Shown here in pieces: positions 22,290-33,146 of a stretch of DNA of 64,000 nt. The notes under the pieces are model-generated. The model did not search any database. It saw nothing but the letters and a program-made list of their open reading frames with translations, and had not been told where the DNA came from. A program made the translations under genes and the position numbers. Source of the stretch: Sialis fuliginosa (taxonomy: Eukaryota; Arthropoda; Insecta; Megaloptera; Sialidae); contig OY540809.1 of assembly GCA_961205875.1 (NCBI GenBank), forward strand, positions 20,534,267-20,598,266, given 5' to 3'. The stretch's first letter is position 1, and every line of letters starts with the position of its first letter.

Positions 22290-22500
22290 AACATTTCCGG
22301 TGTAAGTAACAATTTAGTCCGGGGAACGGTTTCATATTTAAAGCGGCGGAAAAATAAAGGTGCACCCTCGGCGGTAAGAAAAAATAAATTCGGTCATATT
22401 TTTCACAGACCATTTACACAGGGTAGATTCGTGCGCGCATCTTGTGAGTCTAACGAACCGTTTAACCATTACAGGGGTGTACCAAGGACGCCTTTACCTA
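22290..22500. promoter_or_regulatory. GC-richer single-copy island, candidate regulatory DNA
   Basis: TTTAGTCCGGGGAACGG, TAAAGCGGCGGAAAAATAAA, ACCCTCGGCGGTAAG and TTCGTGCGCGCATCTTGTGA lie in 210 bp that match no repeat in the window. No convincing exon. Function inferred only from composition and location. Confidence 0.2.
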
Positions 22501-22651
22501 AATAATACAATCTATATATTATATATTTATAATATTAATTTTATAATTTATTAAAATTACAAAAGATATGAGAAATTTAACCAGTAGGATTCGGTGAAAT
22601 TAAATAACGATAGAAAATTATCAGTTAGGTACCACATTCAAATAGTACCTA

Positions 22652-23140
22652 TAAAGTACTGTCATCAGACTTGAACAATACCCCTGAGCTGGACACTTGT
22701 TTAATTTAATGTACTTAATTAGAAATATGTGTTGATATTTGATTACTGCCATTATTGAATCATAATCTGTAGACACTTAACTGTAAAACAGCTTAATTTG
22801 ATAACAATCGGCCAATGGGTAACAAAATGGTGGACTTTTAAACTAATTGTTAGTGTAATCTATTTATTAATTATTATATTATCATAGCATCTGCTTTACA
22901 TTGTTTCAAATTTTACGATTCTTTATTTTATAACATTTATGTCGTAGTACTTATCATTTTGTAATCATTAGTAAGTGTCCATCACTGGGCAATAAAAGGC
23001 TATAGTTAAAAATATATATATGTATATTTGCGGACTGATTTAACAAATATGTACTTTTTTATTAGTAACATGAGTTCATAAGAATTACAAAAAAGAAGTT
23101 TATCAATCCAAAAAACAGTATACCTTACTCTCAAAGCACC
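22652..23140 (-). mobile_element. AGGTACTGG-family MITE, copy C (one end lost)
   Basis: The left end TAAAGTACTGTCATCAGACT is a diverged family terminus preceded by TA. The body repeats the family in reverse relative to copies B and E (GCATCTGCTTTACATTGTTT, CTTTATTTTATAACATTTAT). It ends at ACAGTATACCTTACTCTCAA without the second terminal repeat. Confidence 0.7.
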
Positions 23141-23159
23141 CAATTATTTGAAACCGGGA

Positions 23160-24235
23160 ATAAGTAGTCAAAATCCTTATTTAATTAGGTTAAAATTCAA
23201 CGAAACGTTGATCATTAAAATGATTCACTTTGAATATAATAAATAATAGATGATCATATTAAAATTGAATCACTTGACCGGGCCAACAATTAAGGTAAAG
23301 CGGGGTAATATTAACGCTCCATATCTATAAATCCATTTTATACAGTCGTTATCAAAGGGTTAATACCCGTAAGTAAAATCTACGTTTATTACTCGCTCTA
23401 GTTTTCTCCACAAAGTACGAATAGGTTAACGTTGCAATGAATTTATATTAAATACTTAATTTTAGAGTAAGCAACATACATGTATAGTCATATTTTGACG
23501 TTTTTGTTCACAAAATACTTTTTTCTAAAATTAGTTAGCATAATTTTTTTTCTTGGACTCGTATTAAAAAATGTTGCATTTTAGAAAATTTACAGATTTT
23601 ATTTTTTTTTAGTCGAGGTAATTGAAGTCAAAGATAAAATTGTTTCTAATTGTTTTTTTTTTCTTGAACAATTTATCACCGATAGAAAAAAATCGTGTTT
23701 TAAAGTAGTTTTAAAAGTATTTATATTTATGTTTAATAACGTTATATAATGTTTTGAGTCGCAATAAAGTGTTGAGTGCCTTGGCATGGCGTTTAATTTT
23801 TTAATACAAAACTAATGGAGTCGATAAATAACTTACATTTGTATTTAAATGCATTTGGTAGAATTAATTTGATGTTTTTAACCTAATATTATGGATTACT
23901 TACATTATTTCGAGAAGGCACTTTAGTAATAGCTTATTGTCTAGGAAATAAAACCTACTTTCCTTACTAGAGACATGAATTATAGATATACTAGTACATA
24001 TCATCATACTACGTTTTTTTTAAGTGAAACTTCTTTAGCGAGCTAGTGAATTGGAATGACAAATTTTAAAATACGACATGTTTTCAAGATGAAACGCTTA
24101 GGAAAATGTACATATGTGAGAGAGAGCGATGAGTATATGTATAAGAAAGATGGATGAATAGAATTATTTAAAGGCTAGATTTAGATATATAGAACATAGT
24201 TTATAAAATGTGTTTAGAATTGAACAGGTAATTCC
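23160..24235. other. AT-rich non-coding stretch, nothing assignable
   Basis: No exon, repeat match or RNA gene was recognised. One short open frame at 23599-23787 on the minus strand is low-complexity and unrecognised. Confidence 0.5.
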
Positions 24236-24249
24236 AAATTGTGAAAATA

Positions 24250-24617
24250 TATAGGATGTTCCATTTGAAAATTTTGAAAAAAATTAAATTCAGAGTTTTG
24301 ATACACCTTGTACAAAGAATACAATTATGTAAATGTTTGATGTATTATCGCAATAATAGAGCATATGCCAAAACTATTTTTAGCAGAAAACAAAAGCTTT
24401 TTTGCTGTAATTAGAAAATTACAATGTGTTGAAAATAATCCAATTTTCTTACAAAAATGGTCATAATTTCTAAACTGCTCTGTATAATCCCACACATGGC
24501 TGTATCAAAATATCTAAAAGAATAAATGCTTTTATATTATCAATTAAAAAAATATACTTTGTATTTAAAAACATATAACTTTGATTTGTAACGTACTTAT
24601 GGGACATCCTATATAAA
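24250..24617. mobile_element. Probable MITE with ATAGGATGT ends
   Basis: ATATAGGATGTTCCATTTG at the left and CTTATGGGACATCCTATAT at the right are imperfect inverted repeats bordered by TA-rich sequence. The interior is AT-rich without coding potential. The end type resembles the CAGGRTGTCCC termini at 56706 and 63672. Confidence 0.55.
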
Positions 24618-24934
24618 TGAAACCATTTTTAAAATGTGCTGCTAGTCTATCTTGCCAACTTTTGTATTTAAAGTTTTCTTCCAATTGTTGTAATAAATGA
24701 AATATTGAACTTTGACACAGTTTTGGGACATCATGTATGTCAATTATTTTAAAAGTAGTAACATATTTTATATATTCGTTGAAAATCCAAGAACGACTGT
24801 ATAAAATTATAACAACAGTTTCAAACTATGTATTACTTTTTTCATGAAACTAACTGAAATATGAAATGCGTTCCAATGTAAAATTGTAGTTTTGCATAAA
24901 ATAAACGTAATACACAACATTGTATTATATAAAA

Positions 24935-25762
24935 CTAGCTGGGCCCACGCGGCTTCGCTCGCGTAGACTACGGAATTATTGTTTAGGATTTTTGAAAAAT
25001 ATAGTTTAATTAATTAAGTACAAACACGATTAGTTATTATTGTAATAATAATTTATCAATACCTAAATTACCTAACAAAAACGAATCAGAAGAAAAAAGT
25101 ACAAATAATTTGTGTTCTGTTTAAATTTAAATGTTAATTATTGAAAACAAAATTAACTCAAACGTCAGCCGAGGGACTCCGAATATCTACCGAACGTAAG
25201 CGAATCCAGTCTGATGTACATCGCTTCGATGCGGCACGACACCATACATTTAAAATGTTACCTTTATAAATATATTTTAAGATATTTTCTAAACTATACG
25301 ACCAAATTGGATGCTGTAAATGGCAAACTATATCTACATTAAGTACTTATGACGATGAAATCATTTATTTCGATAAGGATTAATGTTTTGCAGGTCATAA
25401 GTCCATGTAAACAAAACCCAAATATTTTATGTTTTTTTTGTAACATAAAAGCAGTTATTGTGGCTTAAATATAAAAGTTAGACATATCGTGTCGCTGACT
25501 TAATTGTAGAACTTTTGATTCTACACAATTCTTTAATACATTATTTTGTTCTATATTGAACGGTTTAGGCAGCGTATTACAAAACAGCGCGCCGACGGCA
25601 AAATTTTTTCCGACTTGATTTACTATTATCGTCACTGCTTTGTTGTTATGTTACCTAACGTAAAAAAATATAGCCTATAACCTGGCCAGAGAACGTACCT
25701 ATGAATTAAAAAAAAAACTCGTAAATCGGATAAGTGGTTCTCGAGTGATAAGGTAACTAACG

Positions 25763-25812
<50 letters not shown>

Positions 25813-25841
25813 GAGACGTTGAGCTTTATATATATTAAGGA
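24935..25841 (-). mobile_element. Helitron-like element, family b, near-complete 907-bp copy
   Basis: On the minus strand it runs from A|TCCTTAATATATATAAAGC to GCGTGGGCCCAGCTAG|T. The 3' end has the GC-rich CGCGAGCGAAGCCGCG hairpin sequence. Near the 5' end it contains a 50-bp GACA microsatellite (25763-25812). Other copies at 3388, 14774, 20409 and 40796 are shortened versions. No helicase frame is present, so it depends on an autonomous relative. Confidence 0.85.
25763..25812. repeat. (GACA)n microsatellite, about 12 units
   Basis: An uninterrupted GACA repeat of 50 bp, expanded from the short GACAGACA run found at the same position in the other family b Helitrons. Confidence 0.95.
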
Positions 25842-26269
25842 TAATCCGCGTAGCGAAGTTTACAAATTAATTTTTATGCTGTAAACTTCAATGCAATGTC
25901 GGGAAAGCTATCCTGATTCAATTAAAATAAGTGTAGGTGGAATTATATTTACTCGAAAGAGCAACGGAAAAATGTGCATACGTAGACTAAATCTACTATT
26001 TATTTTATATTAATTTAGAACTTGCTTATTTTATATTTTATTCGAGATGGATACTTAATAAAAATTCAATTAAATAAATGAGTAACTTCTTATAAGGATT
26101 ACAAATATAATGATTTTGTAAACATACAAGGAAACATCTCAAAAAGGATATATCTCTTGCTAAAGTGAATTTAAACTACTATAATACTATTTTCGATTAA
26201 ATTAATAATATAATTGTGATATCATAATATAGGTACCTACATAACTTTTTAAGAAAAAAATAAAACCAT

Positions 26270-26610
26270 ACAGTATTTGAAGTTGGTTTTTTTTTTGGCT
26301 TGGCACCGACTTCGAAAACTGTAAATTAATTAAATATAATATACTTTTCAGTATTTTTAGGGTTTTTTAAAGTCGGTTTTATTTTTTTCTTAAAAAGTTT
26401 TTTATTTTTTCTTTTGAGTGGCGTATCATTGAAATCCTTGGTCGGATTCTGATAATATTTATACGGCACCACCTCGGGAGTACACTATTTTAAACAAACA
26501 AAAAATCTTCCAAATCGGTGCATATTTGTCGAAGTTATAACCGAACATACATAAAAAATATATTGTTGAATTAAGAACCTCACCTTTTTTGAAGTCGGTT
26601 AAAAAATGTT
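26270..26610. repeat. Lepidopteran AAGTCGGTT repeat (family L), copy 1
   Basis: Contains ACCGACTTCGAAAACTGT, CAGTATTTTTAGGG, a TTCTGATAATATTTATACGG block, CCACCTCGGGAGTACAC, GAAGTTATAACCGAACATAC and terminal TTTTGAAGTCGGTTAAAAA. The CCGACTTC and GAAGTCGG ends are inverted. Copies or parts recur at 30735, 37310 and 42090. Recognised as abundant in Lepidoptera; class not settled here. Confidence 0.65.
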
Positions 26611-27201
26611 TAAACATATTTTTAACAGTGGCAAACATAACCTCAAATTTGTATCTAGTTCTAATTATGAGGAAAGAAATTAATGGAGATGAAAAAAGTT
26701 GTAATATATGTATGTACTTAATTTGGACACTCCTTTAATCAATAACTGATTAAAAATAGTGTTAATTGACATATAATATGTGCTAAAATATTTTGCAGTT
26801 CATTAAATGCGTTAAAACCATTTATTACAGTTTAAATATTAAAACATAAATTACCATAGTACCTATGTGAAACAATACTCTAGAAATGCATATGCGAATT
26901 AAAATCATCTTCAAATTCTAATTTATTCATTTCTGTCCTCGACAAATACACATTTACAACACACATATATGTATATATGTATGTATGTATGTATATATAC
27001 TTATATAATATACCTATATATATGTAGTGTGCTGCTTGTAAAATTTTGCATATAAATGCAATTAAAATTAAGTGATAACAGAATACTAATTGTCATTTAT
27101 CATACCTTATCAAACATTTCTCTGGTATTATAATGTCTCTGTGTATGTGTAGTACAACTTCGTGTTTGTGAATTTAATAAACTCGTTTTTGATATAGTAT
27201 A

Positions 27202-27262
27202 CTAGAGCTGCACATGAGACGAGAGTCAGATAAGTCTCGTCTTGGACACGTAACCGAGACTG
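27202..27262 (+). repeat. Possible hAT-like end with CGAGAC motifs
   Basis: CTAGAGCTGCACATGAGACG followed by AAGTCTCGTCTTGG and CCGAGACTGAGA parallels 9845-9965. No matching far end with a duplication was found. Confidence 0.3.
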
Positions 27263-27483
27263 AGAAATATTAAATCAAATAATTTTCCAAAATAATAAGT
27301 TTTATATATCGTCCCTTAATTATTCATTTCAAAATTAATATCAAACAGTAAAATATAGTAGTAGAGCCCGACTGTATACTGTATCTATATATTAATACGT
27401 GAACATCGAAAATTGTATGTTTTTTTATTATAAAATATTTATTATAAAAGGAGTTGAATGAAATTTATATGATTCGAAAGTTA

Positions 27484-27700
27484 CTGACTGTGCCATAGAT
27501 GTGCCAATCATGTGTGTATGTTTCGGTTAAGGCAGGTAAAATAAAGTTAACATACACACATGATTTCCGCTCTCAACAGCATAGCAATTCTCCTAGCGCC
27601 ACCAAACGGCAAAAATAAATAGTTTTGGGTTTCTGTCAAACGTAGAGAAAGCGTATAGAGATTTCAATTCGCGTTCAATTGCAGCATAATATTTATTATA
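27484..27700 (+). repeat. Dispersed repeat family F, longest copy, with 17-bp hairpin
   Basis: Contains GTGCCATAGATGTGCCAATC and, further on, TATAGAGATTTCAATTCGCG, in the reverse order compared with 2481-2650. A perfect 17-bp inverted pair AATCATGTGTGTATGTT (27506-27522) and AACATACACACATGATT (27549-27565) lies inside. This suggests a rearranged or palindromic element. Confidence 0.6.
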
Positions 27701-27929
27701 TCATTAGTTATAATATTGTTTATTAAATAGCGTAATTATCATTGTTGAAATAAAATATGTAAACATAAAACAACAAACATTCTCATGTTCAGTGCATTTT
27801 TGATGTTAAGGTATGTCAAAGAGAGTTAAATTGGTTCGTTTATACAATGCTATACTGTACACAATCACATACATGTACCTACATATTTGAAGTATTTTGA
27901 AACCCATTTAATGAATAAGATAACAATGT

Positions 27930-28145
27930 ACCTATGGGTTCAAACTTCAAACGGTCGATGCTGCATTGTACAAGTAAATGTAATTATTATTAGCGAGTGC
28001 TGACCTATGCAGCACGCTGAATTATAGTCGGTCCGGAGCCAGGCGTGTTCACGCATACCGGAAAAGCTAATTGCCAAGAAAAACCCCCATCGATACACTA
28101 AATATCGGGGCTCTTCATGTACGTGTCCGCTTAATTGAATAATAT
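27930..28145. promoter_or_regulatory. Single-copy island about 1 kb upstream of the exon
   Basis: GGTCCGGAGCCAGGCGTG, AAAAGCTAATTGCCAAG and CCCCATCGATACACTAAATA are GC-richer than the flanks and match no repeat here. TAAT cores of the homeodomain type are present. It is the closest repeat-free island to the probable POU exon and so a reasonable enhancer candidate, on composition and position alone. Confidence 0.25.
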
Positions 28146-28402
28146 TATTATTAGATATTATATGTCAGGGTACTGAAAATTTAATTTGTTATCTACCTAT
28201 TAACCTCCTGGTAACAAAATGGAATTAATATATATTCTACAATCTAAGGCCTGAAATATTAACTTTATGAAATAATGCGAAATTATTATTGATTGACTAA
28301 ATATCTATCAAAATTTGGTTGTCTGATTTTTTTAAGGTGACGTCATATTTCAGACGTATATCGTTATCAAACTGTAGCAGCCTGTATTAAAATAAAATTC
28401 TT

Positions 28403-28831
28403 TAAGGTACTAGCACCAGTCTTAGACAAAAACAGCTTAAATCTCATAATGGTGGACATTTAAACTAATTTAGTGTAACCTTTTTATTGATAACTGTATC
28501 TGCTTTACATTGTTTCAAAATTTACGATTTTTTATTTTATAACTTTTGTGTCGTAGTACTTTTCATTCAATCATTAGCAAGTGTCCATCACTTGGTGCCC
28601 ATTACTGGTTTTACTTTCTCCATTACTGAAGAAAAAACATAAACAAAATAAAAGGCTATAATTTAAAAAACAAACTATATTTGCGGACTTTAGTAATTAA
28701 ATTGATTTAACAAAGATGTACTTATTTTATTAATAACATGAGCTCATGAGAATTGCAAAAACGAAGCCCATCAATCCCAAAAAACAGTACACCTTGCTTT
28801 TAAAGCGTCTAAGACTGGTCCTAGTTTCTTA
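28403..28831 (-). mobile_element. AGGTACTGG-family MITE, copy D
   Basis: AGGTACTAGCACCAGTCTTA at the left and AAGACTGGTCCTAGTTTC at the right are the terminal repeats, each beside TA. The body is the reverse of copies B and E and slightly shortened (425 bp). It lies about 200 bp upstream of the exon at 29027. Confidence 0.75.
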
Positions 28832-28924
28832 TTTTATATTAATATTATATATTTTAATTGGTCGAAAATTTCAATTTGGAAGATACGAAAAATCCTTATT
28901 CCAAAATTGTATTACTTTTTAAAT

Positions 28925-28980
28925 AAACTGCGCGCCAATATTGATACGGGTACTACAGTTTGAGAAACACTGCACTAGAC
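28925..28980. repeat. Possible hAT-like terminus next to the exon
   Basis: ACAGTTTGAGAAACACTGCA is the reverse of CAGTGTTTCTCAAACTG, a common hAT-type end. Only one end is seen. Confidence 0.3.
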
Positions 28981-29026
28981 AGTAGCTTAGACTCAATTAA
29001 GATTAACGCCACGTTTCTTGTTACAG

Positions 29027-29119
29027 TGCGCTTCTTCAGAGGTCCTCGGTCTGCAGGATAACAACGACACAAGTCTACTCGATGCCGACGACCTCCAGAC
29101 CCTGGCCGAGTTGGAACAG
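29027..29119 (+). CDS. nub: Internal coding exon, probably of a nubbin-like (class II POU) transcription factor gene
   Basis: Seen: TTTCTTGTTACAG immediately upstream is a good acceptor and CAG|GTATAG a good donor. The 93-bp segment is open in the frame starting at 29027, giving 31 residues, and GC-rich at third positions. It reads CASSEVLGLQD then NNDT then SLLDADDLQTLAELEQ, acidic and leucine-rich. Both introns are phase 0. Known: class II POU proteins begin the POU-specific domain with ...DLEELEQ followed by FAKTFKQRRIKLGFTQ; I recall a phase-0 intron at that junction. Inferred: this exon encodes the linker leading into the POU-specific domain of a nubbin/pdm-type DNA-binding regulator. 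The next exon (FAKTFKQRR...) is not within the 35 kb downstream. A second frame is also open but compositionally poorer. The exon is fairly secure; the gene name is moderate. Confidence 0.55.
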
Positions 29120-29399
29120 GTATAGTCGTTATTATTAATTGCGATTAAGCGCAAAAACACTCGAATACGGGATATTCAATTATCTGGAACTAATTCTAAT
29201 AAAATTCGATCTGAGTGTGATGAATTGAGGTCAATAATGTTAGCAGTTTGTTATTGAGCCGGATTATGTCGGGTGAATTATAGGGGAAAAGTATAAACCC
29301 TTCGAATCTTGCGATGTAAATGTCTATATCGTGTTCTAGTACATTTTCTGATAAAATTATTGGTGTTTAATTATATTGATTTTTAAGGAAATGGAAATA

Positions 29400-29614
29400 T
29401 TTTAATACCGTCAAAAAATCGTCAAAACGTAAAGAAAAGTTCACTTTCTTATGGTGGCTGTGCGTGTGTCTGTGTGTTTGGATGTAGAATTTTCTTTCGT
29501 TTACGATAACTACTGTAAAAATGCACCGATTTGAATTATTTTTGGGGAACATGTTTGTCTCAGTGAGTACTCCATACCTATTGGTTTTGGTGCTAATCGC
29601 ACTAGGGGTTTTGA
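29400..29614 (+). repeat. Dispersed repeat family M, copy 1
   Basis: AACGTAAAGAAAAGTT, GATAACTACTGTAAAAAT and TGTCTCAGTGAGTACTCCAT match in reverse orientation the segment at 45283-45465. It lies about 280 bp downstream of the exon. Class unknown; non-coding. Confidence 0.6.
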
Positions 29615-29649
29615 ATTCGAAATTATCGTCTAAAAACTGAATGTTGCGA

Positions 29650-30730
29650 GTATTATCTCACTAATTTTGATAAGACTGGGTACATTTGTAGTTTAATAGA
29701 ACTGTTTTATAAATGAAATACCTTTGTAATTTTATTATTTTATTTATTATTTATTTTAATATTAATTAACATAAGCATTATAAACTTTGTACATGTTACA
29801 CTCTGTTACGTGTATACCACTGAGCTTTTCTGCTTGTAACTCACTTCATTCTATATCTACCAACCTAAGAACACTACATACAACAAGAACCTGTTTATTT
29901 TTTATACGTGTAGCTTTTGAATTGTAGTAAAAAAATTAAATTTTCCTTTAGTGTCCATATCAAAAAATATTTACAGATTGCGAGTGCAATATCTCGGTTT
30001 TAGGTTTTAATTTTTTGACTCATTATGGCAATAAATAAAATTATTAATTATTTAATAAATATAAATAAAGATACATTTATATTTTGATATGTTTTTATAA
30101 CAATTTTTTAGTAATTGTATGAGTCATCTGTTTCCAATTCTGACCAAAGTAATAAAATTTATCTACTTAATTGATTTGTACAGAGGTTATAGTGTTCCAA
30201 AAGAAAAATTCAATGAACTCCCAAACCAGTAAGAAATCATAAAAACGACGTGTAAAAATAATTTTTATTTCCAATATCGGCCATATCAATTATAATAAAG
30301 TTTACCTGTAGTTCGACATAAGATAGATACGAAACTGAACATATTTTTTTTTTAATCATACTGGTAATGGTGCCCATTAATTATTATAATGGCAGTACTG
30401 GAAATAGACGACCCCAATTAAGACATAATTATTCATAAATAAATAATATCAATAATTAAAAATATTGATTTAATAATACTAGACTTCATATTAATTAAAA
30501 CTTTTATCGAGTTCTCAAACCTTAGTGTTAATTAGTAATTTCAAGAAACAACCGACAAACTAACTTTAAAACGTTTGCGCCTACTTTATAAATAATACAT
30601 CGAAGGGCAATAACTGAAAATTCAAATTTGTAATTAAACACAATCATCAGAAAGTTTTCAGATTATTAAAGCTACAATAAATAAGAAAAAAATTGATTAT
30701 AAAAAAAATCATTTATTGACGAAAAAAACA
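29650..30730. other. AT-rich intronic sequence, nothing assignable
   Basis: No exon, RNA gene or clear repeat match is visible. Probably intronic, downstream of the exon at 29027. Confidence 0.45.
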
Positions 30731-30734
30731 ACTA

Positions 30735-30850
30735 AAAACACTGAAAAGTATACCTAATAATTAAAATTAACAGTTTTTAAAGTCGGTTTTCTTTTTTTCT
30801 TTATTAAAATGTTTTTTATTGGTTTGACACCAAGAGTCGTCAGTTGAAAA
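30735..30850. repeat. Family L (AAGTCGGTT) fragment
   Basis: CACTGAAAAGTATACCTAAT and TTTTTAAAGTCGGTTTTC match 42090-42150 and the reverse part of 26270-26400. Confidence 0.55.
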
Positions 30851-31107
30851 TTTATAATATACAAATATGCTTTAAATTACAATTGAATTTAGTATGTATG
30901 AGAAATGATAGTTCCAAATAGGCGTTTCTCTGGTAATCAATTATTACTTAAATAATTTTAAAGACAATATAAAGCATTTATTATTAATTCATTTTATAAT
31001 TCAAAACAATTAATATTTATTTTAAAATCTGAATGATACGTCAATGACTCGTGGAGCGATATGGTAACAACGCTAAGTAATGTGTTATTTGTTTTTCATC
31101 TATCTTT

Positions 31108-31382
31108 ATCTAAGTCAGTAGCGTACCGAGGGGGGAAGGGGGCATTTGCGCCGGGCGACAGTTTGTTAAGGGTCGAAAAATTGTGGATTGGGGGCGGCTA
31201 ATTTGAGGTAGCAATAAAAAAAAAGTCATCAAAATCACTAGAAAGGCGCAAAATTGTGGATTCCTAGCAGTAAATTTGAAAAAAAGATCTTCAATTTTCA
31301 TATTTAGTTAGTATTGCAGGGGGGGGGGGATTTGCCATCTGCCCCGGGCGGCAGAAACCTACGGTACGCCACTGGTCTAAAT
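31108..31382. mobile_element. hAT-type MITE, 259 bp
   Basis: CAGTAGCGTACCGAGG and CCTACGGTACGCCACTG are inverted ends (31116-31374). They are flanked by ATCTAAGT and GTCTAAAT, an 8-bp duplication matching at 6 of 8 positions. The subterminal region is G/C-rich with GCCGGGCGACAG and GCCCCGGGCGGCAG, and a run of 11 G near 31319. CAGTGGCG-type ends with 8-bp duplications fit hAT. Confidence 0.7.
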
Positions 31383-32229
31383 ATAAGAGACTGACATTAA
31401 CTATGATCATAGAAATATTATAAAAGTAAATATTATAAAAATTGACTAATTACACTATAATATTTCTTTGTTCAAAGAAATTTATTTTGTATAATAATTA
31501 GGCCGTATACAATAATTTAGTTAAATGGTTCAAATTTGCCATTGCAGTCAAATTCATAAATTCTATTTAATTTCTCTTTACTTATGGGTTATAATAAATT
31601 CCGACACAAATATACTTGGGAATAAATCCTTTTGCAGAGTTCTTTTTTATGAAACGCGAACTAATAATTAAAGGAAAGTGACTGAACGCTATTGTATAGA
31701 AGTTCGTTATTCTTTGGATCTTCTACTTCTTAAACCAGGGGCGTGCCTGATTTGTATTGCATGTACAAAGTTATACGAGTATGAAACTAGTTTGAAAAAG
31801 AAAATTAAATAAGAACAAACCAAAGAGAAATTTATTGATTTTCCATTTTTTACTCGAAAATTACTAATTTTTAAAAATAATCGCAAGTGCCTAGATTTAA
31901 GCAAAGATTTCCACAATTTTTTTAAATTTGTAATTCATTTTTTTTTCAGAATTTTTTCTTTATAAAAAAATTGCATAAAAAAATCTACAATAAATGTAAA
32001 ACATTTCTCCGAGAATCCTTGCTTAGTTCTCAGTACTTTTTTAATTTATAGTTTATAGTTTTCGAGTAAAAAATTATGGAAAATTAAGATTTTTCTCTTT
32101 GGTATGTTTCATACCATAAAAAAATTACATTTTCAGAAAACATGTTTCAAACAAAATTTGTTTAGTTTATCTCTCAAATTACGAATCTGCAACAAAAAAT
32201 ATAGCTTTGAAAAAGAAAAGTTGAACCTA

Positions 32230-32372
32230 AAAACCCATCAAAGTAACCTTTCTAAGGTCACCCCAAATTTAGCCCCCTTAAAACCATAGAACTTTTGTCT
32301 GAAACATTTTATCTGAAAATTCGTTATTTTGTAAATAACCCGCTGGAAATTCTTAAAAAAAACACCCGGTAT
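32230..32372 (-). repeat. Repeat with ACCGGGTGTTTTTT end, related to 48785-48900
   Basis: The reverse strand reads ACCGGGTGTTTTTTTTAAG, then AACGAATTTTCAGA and TTTGGGGTGACC, matching the + strand at 48785-48890 (ACCGGGTGTTTTTTGAAAG, AACGAATTTTCAGACAAAAG, TATGGGGTGACCC). Confidence 0.6.
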
Positions 32373-32818
32373 ATTAATAACAGTGCACCGCCACCACTGG
32401 TTGGTTTGTTTCGCATGCGACGATGAAGAGAGTTCGGTTCGCGTGTCTCTCGCAAATAAAATGATTGAAAACATGTAATTATCGGTGTTGTGTAACTAAT
32501 CGGTACATATTCACCGTGTGTGAGTTATGGCACTGCGCAGGATGCGAACCCACCCCCGCCTTTCTTACGGTTGTTTGTATTTAGTTACAGATATATAATG
32601 GGTTTCGCTACTACAGTTGTACTTTAGTTTTAATGTAAATTTGTTGATGGCAAATGTTTTTAATCGTTCAATTATAGTTTATTTAATTATACTGGAAAGA
32701 TAAACAGCGGAAAGTTATTAAAATAGTCTGGTATAAAAGTATTAAAATTTTATAGGTAAAAAATTTACTTGATCTAAGAAATCATTAACAAAATTTTCTT
32801 AAAGGCTCTCAGACCAAC

Positions 32819-32935
32819 GCAAATATTCGCAGTGGCTGCGGTGCGGAAAAAAACGCGTTTGTTACGGAAGCGGAATTCGCAAGTCTGTTTACACCAACGC
32901 AGCGCGTTTATTTTATCAATAGTTGTATTAAATTC
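32819..32935. other. GC-richer patch with repeated ACCAACGC
   Basis: AGACCAACGCAAATATTCGC at the left and ACACCAACGCAGCGCG at the right flank GCGGTGCGG and GCGGAATTCGC motifs. It may be the eroded subterminal region of a DNA transposon. No gene. Confidence 0.25.
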
Positions 32936-32936
32936 C

Positions 32937-33146
32937 ATTTTGACGTTTGCATAAATTTAGATTTGTAAAATTTCTAAATAATATTTCTTATTAAAACTGT
33001 ATAAAAATTAAATGGTTAACCAATGCTAGGCAATTTATCTGAACACTTTATCGATTTTTATTTAAATTATTCAATAATTAACTACCTTTGGTGAATTTAG
33101 CAAGAAGAAGCACTGTGCATTTACTTGGTAGATGGTTTTCTTTCAG
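32937..33146 (-). repeat. Family H fragment
   Basis: TTGACGTTTGCATAAATTTA, AATGGTTAACCAATGC and GAAGCACTGTGCATTTACTT match the distal part of the H copies at 50381 and 55560. Confidence 0.65.

Noticed and set aside
25763-25812. GACA repeat as a CRISPR-like or coding repeat
   Set aside because: It is a plain tetranucleotide microsatellite inside a Helitron, with no spacers, in eukaryotic DNA.
29040-29119. Alternative acceptor CTTCTTCAG inside the exon
   Set aside because: It would shorten the exon by 13 bp and change the upstream phase. The tract before 29027 is a better acceptor, and the phase-0 boundary fits the POU gene structure, though usage cannot be excluded.
32540-32550. GGATGCGAACC as the reverse of a tRNA B box
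   Set aside because: The reverse strand reads GGTTCGCATCC, but no A box at the right spacing, no cloverleaf and no acceptor stem pairing are visible.
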